Shown here in pieces: positions 32,340-35,522 of a stretch of DNA of 35,522 bases (position 1 is its first letter; each line of letters starts with the position of its first letter). Source of the stretch: an uncultured Anaerotruncus sp. (GTDB lineage: Bacteria; Bacillota; Clostridia; Oscillospirales; Ruminococcaceae). The stretch is taken from positions 1-35,522 of the forward strand of contig NZ_CABUCJ010000014.1 in assembly GCF_902490045.1 (NCBI RefSeq), read 5' to 3'. Under the pieces are notes generated by a model. It searched no databases. It worked only from the letters and a program-made list of their open reading frames with translations, and had not been told where the DNA came from. Position numbers and translations under genes: made by a program.

Positions 32340-32384
32340 TTTTTCGGCATATCCCAATGTGGCGTAGGAAAGGGCGGTGAAGGA

Positions 32385-32936
32385 ATGCTGGTGTATCTGG
32401 CCGCGCTCGAAAGCGAGCAGGAGCGGACGAAATTTGAGCAGGTCTATCTGACCTACCGGCAGGTGATGTTCTATACGGCGAACAGCATCCTGCGCGACCC
32501 GCAGCTCGCCGAGGACGCGGTGCATCAGGCGTTCCTGCGCATCCTCGACCACATGCAAAATATTGGCGAGGTGGAGTGTCCCCAAACCAGGAGCTTTGTG
32601 GTTATAATTGTAAGGAACATTTCGATCAATCTCTACAACAGCCGCAAAAAGAAGGCGGTGGTCTCGTTCGACGAGCTCGAAAACTGGACGGCGGACACCG
32701 CCGCGGTCCCGGTGAACGAGGTGGAGTCGCGCGAGGGCTACATGCACCTGATGAGCCTGATCGACCGGCTGCCGGAGGGCTACCGCAGCGTGCTGATGCT
32801 GAAATACGACAACGGCTTTTCGACGGGTGAAATCGCCTCGATGCTGAACCTCAGCGAGGAGAACGTCAAAAAGCGGCTTCAGCGCGCGAAAAAGAAATTG
32901 GAGCAGGAGCTCCGGACCGAGGAGGTGAACATATGA
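32385..32936 (+). CDS. ECF-type RNA polymerase sigma factor
   Basis: 183 residues. Region 2 (TKFEQVYLTYRQVMFYTANSILRDPQLAEDAVHQAFLRIL) and region 4 (LIDRLPEGYRSVLMLKYDNGFSTGEIASMLNLSEENVKKRLQRAKKKLEQEL) are separated by a short linker, as in ECF sigma factors. The ATG at 32385 starts at the usual distance before region 2 and has AGGGCGG and AAGG upstream. It overlaps the next gene by 4 nt (ATGA), the usual arrangement with an anti-sigma factor. A small stretch near 32,560-32,640 is more AT-rich than its surroundings. The regulon is not visible here. Confidence 0.92.
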   Translation: MLVYLAALESEQERTKFEQVYLTYRQVMFYTANSILRDPQLAEDAVHQAFLRILDHMQNIGEVECPQTRSFVVIIVRNISINLYNSRKKKAVVSFDELENWTADTAAVPVNEVESREGYMHLMSLIDRLPEGYRSVLMLKYDNGFSTGEIASMLNLSEENVKKRLQRAKKKLEQELRTEEVNI

Positions 32937-34048
32937 CAGAGCTTCATGACGACCTGCTGAAAAGGGCTTTCGGCGAGGCGCGCGAACGGATGCTCGCGCA
33001 GCTTCCGGACGACGCGGAGCTCGATCATGTGTTCTCCGATGAATTTGAGCAGCGGATGCGGCGGATGATCCGGGCGGAGAAGCGCGGCCCGTGGCAGCGG
33101 CGGATGACCGCCTTCGCACGCCGCGCCGCGGTGATCGTGGTGGCGGCCGTGGTCGGCTTTTCCGCCTGCATCATGAGCGTCGACGCGTGGAAGCAGGGCC
33201 TCTTCAAGATGGTGGAGGAGAAGTTCCCCGAGTACTCCAGCATCACCTACGAGCCGGTCGACGGCGCCGCCGGCGTTGCGGAGTTCACCCTCGCCGAGTA
33301 CCAGCCCTCCTACCTGCCGGACGGGTACCGCCTGACCGAGCAGATGCTCGCGGACAGTATCAACTGGTCGACCTACACCAACGCGGAGGGGGATATGATC
33401 TCCTTCCAGCAGTCGATACTCGGCGGCGGGACGATGGCGATCAATACCGAGGGCTCCCAGCTCGAGGAGTTCGACCTGGGCGGCGAGACCGCCTATAAGA
33501 TGGATAACCGCGGCAGCCAGTTCGTGCTGTGGAACGACAACCAGTATTCCTATATGGTGCTCACCAACGATATGACCCTCGACGAGGCGGTGCGGATCGC
33601 CGCGTCGATCCGGCTCTATCCGTCCGACGCGCCCCACCCGCCCCACCTGCCGGTCGACCAGGGGCAGCTTCCCGACCCCTACTCGCCCGAGGAGGCGGCG
33701 GAAAACGGCGACGTCGTGATCAGCGGCGGAAAAATTGAAAACGTACAGGCGCTCGAAGCGCTCTTCAACGCGCAGCAGGCCAGCCCCGCGCAGTGGACGC
33801 AGCTCATCGTCCGCGTGACGGATTTCGACGGGGGCGGCCCGATCATCCGCGACCTCTACTTTGACGGCTTCCGCGTCCACTGCGACGAGGACAACACCCG
33901 CACCGAAGGCCAGGAAAAGAACACCTACAGCGGCTACACCTTCGCGAAGCTGGTCCGGGAGACGAAGGACGGCGTCACGGCCGTCTGCGGCATCGACGAC
34001 TATACCGGCGACCGGATGGAGCTGTTTTGCTACAACGAGACGAAATAG
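32933..34048 (+). CDS. Membrane anti-sigma-like protein (DUF4367 plus DUF4362-like)
   Basis: 371 residues. The cytoplasmic N-terminus (~1-60) has no clear zinc anti-sigma motif. One membrane helix at ~63-80 (AAVIVVAAVVGFSACIMS) is followed by an external region. Residues ~115-225 match DUF4367 (YQPSYLPDGYRLTEQM... ending in DMTLDEAVRIAASIRL), and ~260-360 match DUF4362 (NGDVVISGGKIENVQALEALF... GGPIIRDLYFDGFRVHCDEDNTR). DUF4367 proteins commonly sit with ECF sigma factors, so this is likely its membrane-bound antagonist with an external sensor. Translationally coupled to the sigma gene. Confidence 0.82.
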   Translation: MTELHDDLLKRAFGEARERMLAQLPDDAELDHVFSDEFEQRMRRMIRAEKRGPWQRRMTAFARRAAVIVVAAVVGFSACIMSVDAWKQGLFKMVEEKFPEYSSITYEPVDGAAGVAEFTLAEYQPSYLPDGYRLTEQMLADSINWSTYTNAEGDMISFQQSILGGGTMAINTEGSQLEEFDLGGETAYKMDNRGSQFVLWNDNQYSYMVLTNDMTLDEAVRIAASIRLYPSDAPHPPHLPVDQGQLPDPYSPEEAAENGDVVISGGKIENVQALEALFNAQQASPAQWTQLIVRVTDFDGGGPIIRDLYFDGFRVHCDEDNTRTEGQEKNTYSGYTFAKLVRETKDGVTAVCGIDDYTGDRMELFCYNETK

Positions 34049-34093
34049 GCTTCCCACACCAGAGGACGGCGTTCCGCCAGGGAGGACAACAGG

Positions 34094-35522
34094 ATGAAAC
34101 GCATTTTACAGAAAATTTCGGGAGCAGCGCTTGCGCTGCTCCTGCTTGCATCAGCGGGCCTGCCCGCGTCGGCGCTGATCAAATCGCCGCCCGCGCGGCA
34201 GGAGCTCCCGGAGCTGACGCTGGCCTACGGCGCGGAGCGCGCCACGGCGGCGACCGGCGGCTATCAGTGGGACCGCGGCGACGGCTCGACGGAGGACGCG
34301 GACGCGCCGCACCCGCTCGACGAGGGCTACCGGATGCCGATCCTGCTGCGGCGCGTGAGCGTCGGGCGGATCGACCTGTCGTTCGGCCTGCGTCCCGAAA
34401 AGGTCACCGTCAGCCGCTGGGATCTCTCCGACCGCGGAAAATTCGACGCGGAACCCCAGAAGCAGGCGCTGCGGGACCTGCGGATCGAGGTTCCCGGCAC
34501 GGGCTCCTACATCTATGAGGTCGCCGCCGAGTGGGAGCAGGGAAGCGTCTCCTACACCTTTGAATTCGGCCTCGCTTCGGACAGCACCCGCATGGCGCTC
34601 GCCGACCTGCCGGAGGCTTACCCGGCGGAAACGGCGCTCGCCAACGGGGACGTCGTCTCCCGCGAAGGCGCGTCCGCGCTGGGCAACCGCGAAAAGCTCG
34701 ACACCTTCCTTTCGGGGGTGGAGAGCAAAACGCCGGCATCGGTGCGCGTCGCCTCCTATGGGGAGACGGGCGGGCCGATCGTCTACGACCTCGCCTTCGA
34801 CGGGAAGGAAATTCTCTGCACGGTCGACCGCACCCGGGACGAAAACCTTGCGGACGACCTGCGCGGGATCACCGAACGGGTGTATGCCTCGGCGGCCGTC
34901 GAGTGGGAGCACAGCGTCGATTCGGGCGGAAGCACCGCCTATCTGCGCCTGTCCGGCGCGTCGGGCGGAAAGCTGACGGTGGCGCAGTTCATCCCGATCG
35001 AGATGGCGGCGGAGGAGGAGAGCTTCCCCGAGGGGACCGAGCGGATTTCCGTTTCGATCCGGAACAACACGGGGGATGAGGCGGGCTTTGACGCGGTGTT
35101 CGCGCTCGAGGCGTACCTGAAGGAAAAATGGACCGCGGTTCCCTTCGACGGGGCGTTTGACGACTGGGCGGGCGTCCTGCCCGCCGGGAGCGAGGCCTCC
35201 TGCGAGGTGGACCTCTCCCAGGTGGGGGAGACGCTCGTCCCGGCGCAATACCGCGTCGTCAAGCTCCTGCGCTGCGGAAGTCGCAGCCTGCGGGTGTCCG
35301 CGCCCTTCACGGTCACCGAGCCCGCCGACCGGCTGGCGCTCGAAAAGCCGATGGAGATCGGCATCATGATCGGAAACGGCAAGCGGATGACCGCCGCGAC
35401 GCTGACCCGGCGCGGGCGGTATGAGGAGGTTTCGCCCGTCACCTACGTGATGAACGAGCTGGGGCGGTTCCGCCCGGTGCCCGACGGCTGGCGGCTGGGC
35501 GGCGCGGCGGAGACGGGCGGCG
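34094..35522 (+). CDS. Secreted protein with DUF4362-like and Ig-like domains, truncated by window end
   Basis: Open from ATG 34094 (GGGAGG 9 nt upstream) to the edge, 476 residues. The signal peptide MKRILQKISGAALALLLLASAGLPASA is cleavable by its look (no lipobox Cys). Residues ~190-260 repeat the DUF4362-like module of the upstream protein (ANGDVVSREGASALGNREKLDTFL...GGPIVYDLAFDGKEILC). Residues ~315-420 look like an Ig-like sandwich common in clostridial secreted proteins (FPEGTERISVSIRNNTGDEAGFDAVFALEAYL...VPAQYRVVKLL). The gene starts 45 nt after the anti-sigma gene, probably the same operon. Function unknown; sharing the module suggests a common ligand or partner. Confidence 0.8.
   Translation, partial: MKRILQKISGAALALLLLASAGLPASALIKSPPARQELPELTLAYGAERATAATGGYQWDRGDGSTEDADAPHPLDEGYRMPILLRRVSVGRIDLSFGLRPEKVTVSRWDLSDRGKFDAEPQKQALRDLRIEVPGTGSYIYEVAAEWEQGSVSYTFEFGLASDSTRMALADLPEAYPAETALANGDVVSREGASALGNREKLDTFLSGVESKTPASVRVASYGETGGPIVYDLAFDGKEILCTVDRTRDENLADDLRGITERVYASAAVEWEHSVDSGGSTAYLRLSGASGGKLTVAQFIPIEMAAEEESFPEGTERISVSIRNNTGDEAGFDAVFALEAYLKEKWTAVPFDGAFDDWAGVLPAGSEASCEVDLSQVGETLVPAQYRVVKLLRCGSRSLRVSAPFTVTEPADRLALEKPMEIGIMIGNGKRMTAATLTRRGRYEEVSPVTYVMNELGRFRPVPDGWRLGGAAETGG

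Noticed and set aside
32879..35248. Long - strand open frames over the anti-sigma and secreted-protein genes
   Set aside because: Shadows of GC-rich coding sequence; the + strand genes have ribosome sites, helices and shared domains.

Overview
The window looks like a chromosomal stretch of a high-GC, spore-forming gut clostridium (Oscillospiraceae/Ruminococcaceae-like), interrupted by a mobile element of visibly lower GC. Pointers to this host are an SpoVB-like flippase, YitT/YczE membrane proteins, a class B sortase, a two-domain PPK2 kinase, an ECF sigma/anti-sigma pair, and strong AT-rich -10 boxes in an otherwise very GC-rich background. No rRNA, tRNA or CRISPR array was seen.

Left host region (1-14.85 kb). 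An SpoVB-like flippase runs off the left edge (-). A lipoprotein-type class B sortase (+) converges on a YczE/YitT/HAD-phosphatase cluster (-) across a shared terminator. Divergent from the HAD gene is an RlmA-type rRNA methyltransferase overlapping a 4'-phosphopantetheinyl transferase. A two-domain polyphosphate:AMP phosphotransferase follows. Next come two inverted copies of a hairpin-rich ~250 bp repeat around a small ribbon-helix-helix gene. A tight four-gene ABC-export operon (ATPase, CARDB-like membrane protein, MacB/FtsX permease, small secreted protein; all -) is divergent from rlmD (+).

Mobile element (about 14,847-30,046). A ~15.2 kb integrative mobilizable element sits in the 3' end of rlmD. 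A 7-bp core, GTCGAGA, lies inside rlmD at the left junction and inside the serine-recombinase gene at the right junction, in the same reading frame at both. Cargo in order: an element-derived C-terminal extension of RlmD; a DUF6061-like small protein; a BlaI/BlaR1-type regulator pair with twin operators but no beta-lactamase; a sigma-70-like protein; a P-loop kinase; a nested IS91-family insertion carrying a tyrosine recombinase; a DUF6076-like zinc protein; a CHC2 primase and a D5-type helicase/primase next to iteron-like repeats; a MobV-type oriT and MobV relaxase; a small protein; an HTH regulator; and the large serine recombinase. This is the kit of an element that excises, may replicate as a circle, and is mobilized by a helper's conjugation machinery. 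No type IV secretion genes are present.

Right host region (30.1 kb to the end). A PTS-EIIC/EAL fusion protein is followed by an ECF sigma factor, its membrane anti-sigma-like partner (DUF4367 plus DUF4362-like) and a secreted protein that shares the DUF4362-like module and runs off the right edge.

Main points for follow-up: (1) an apparent integration-dependent swap of a ~100-residue domain between the recombinase (circle) and RlmD (chromosome); (2) an inverted repeat family that starts inside the stop codons of two converging genes and contains a hairpin with three compensatory base-pair changes beside 91 invariant bases; (3) a BlaI/BlaR1 system with a non-penicillin-binding sensor; (4) the EIIC-EAL fusion. 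Family names come from recognising motifs in translated sequence; no database search was run.
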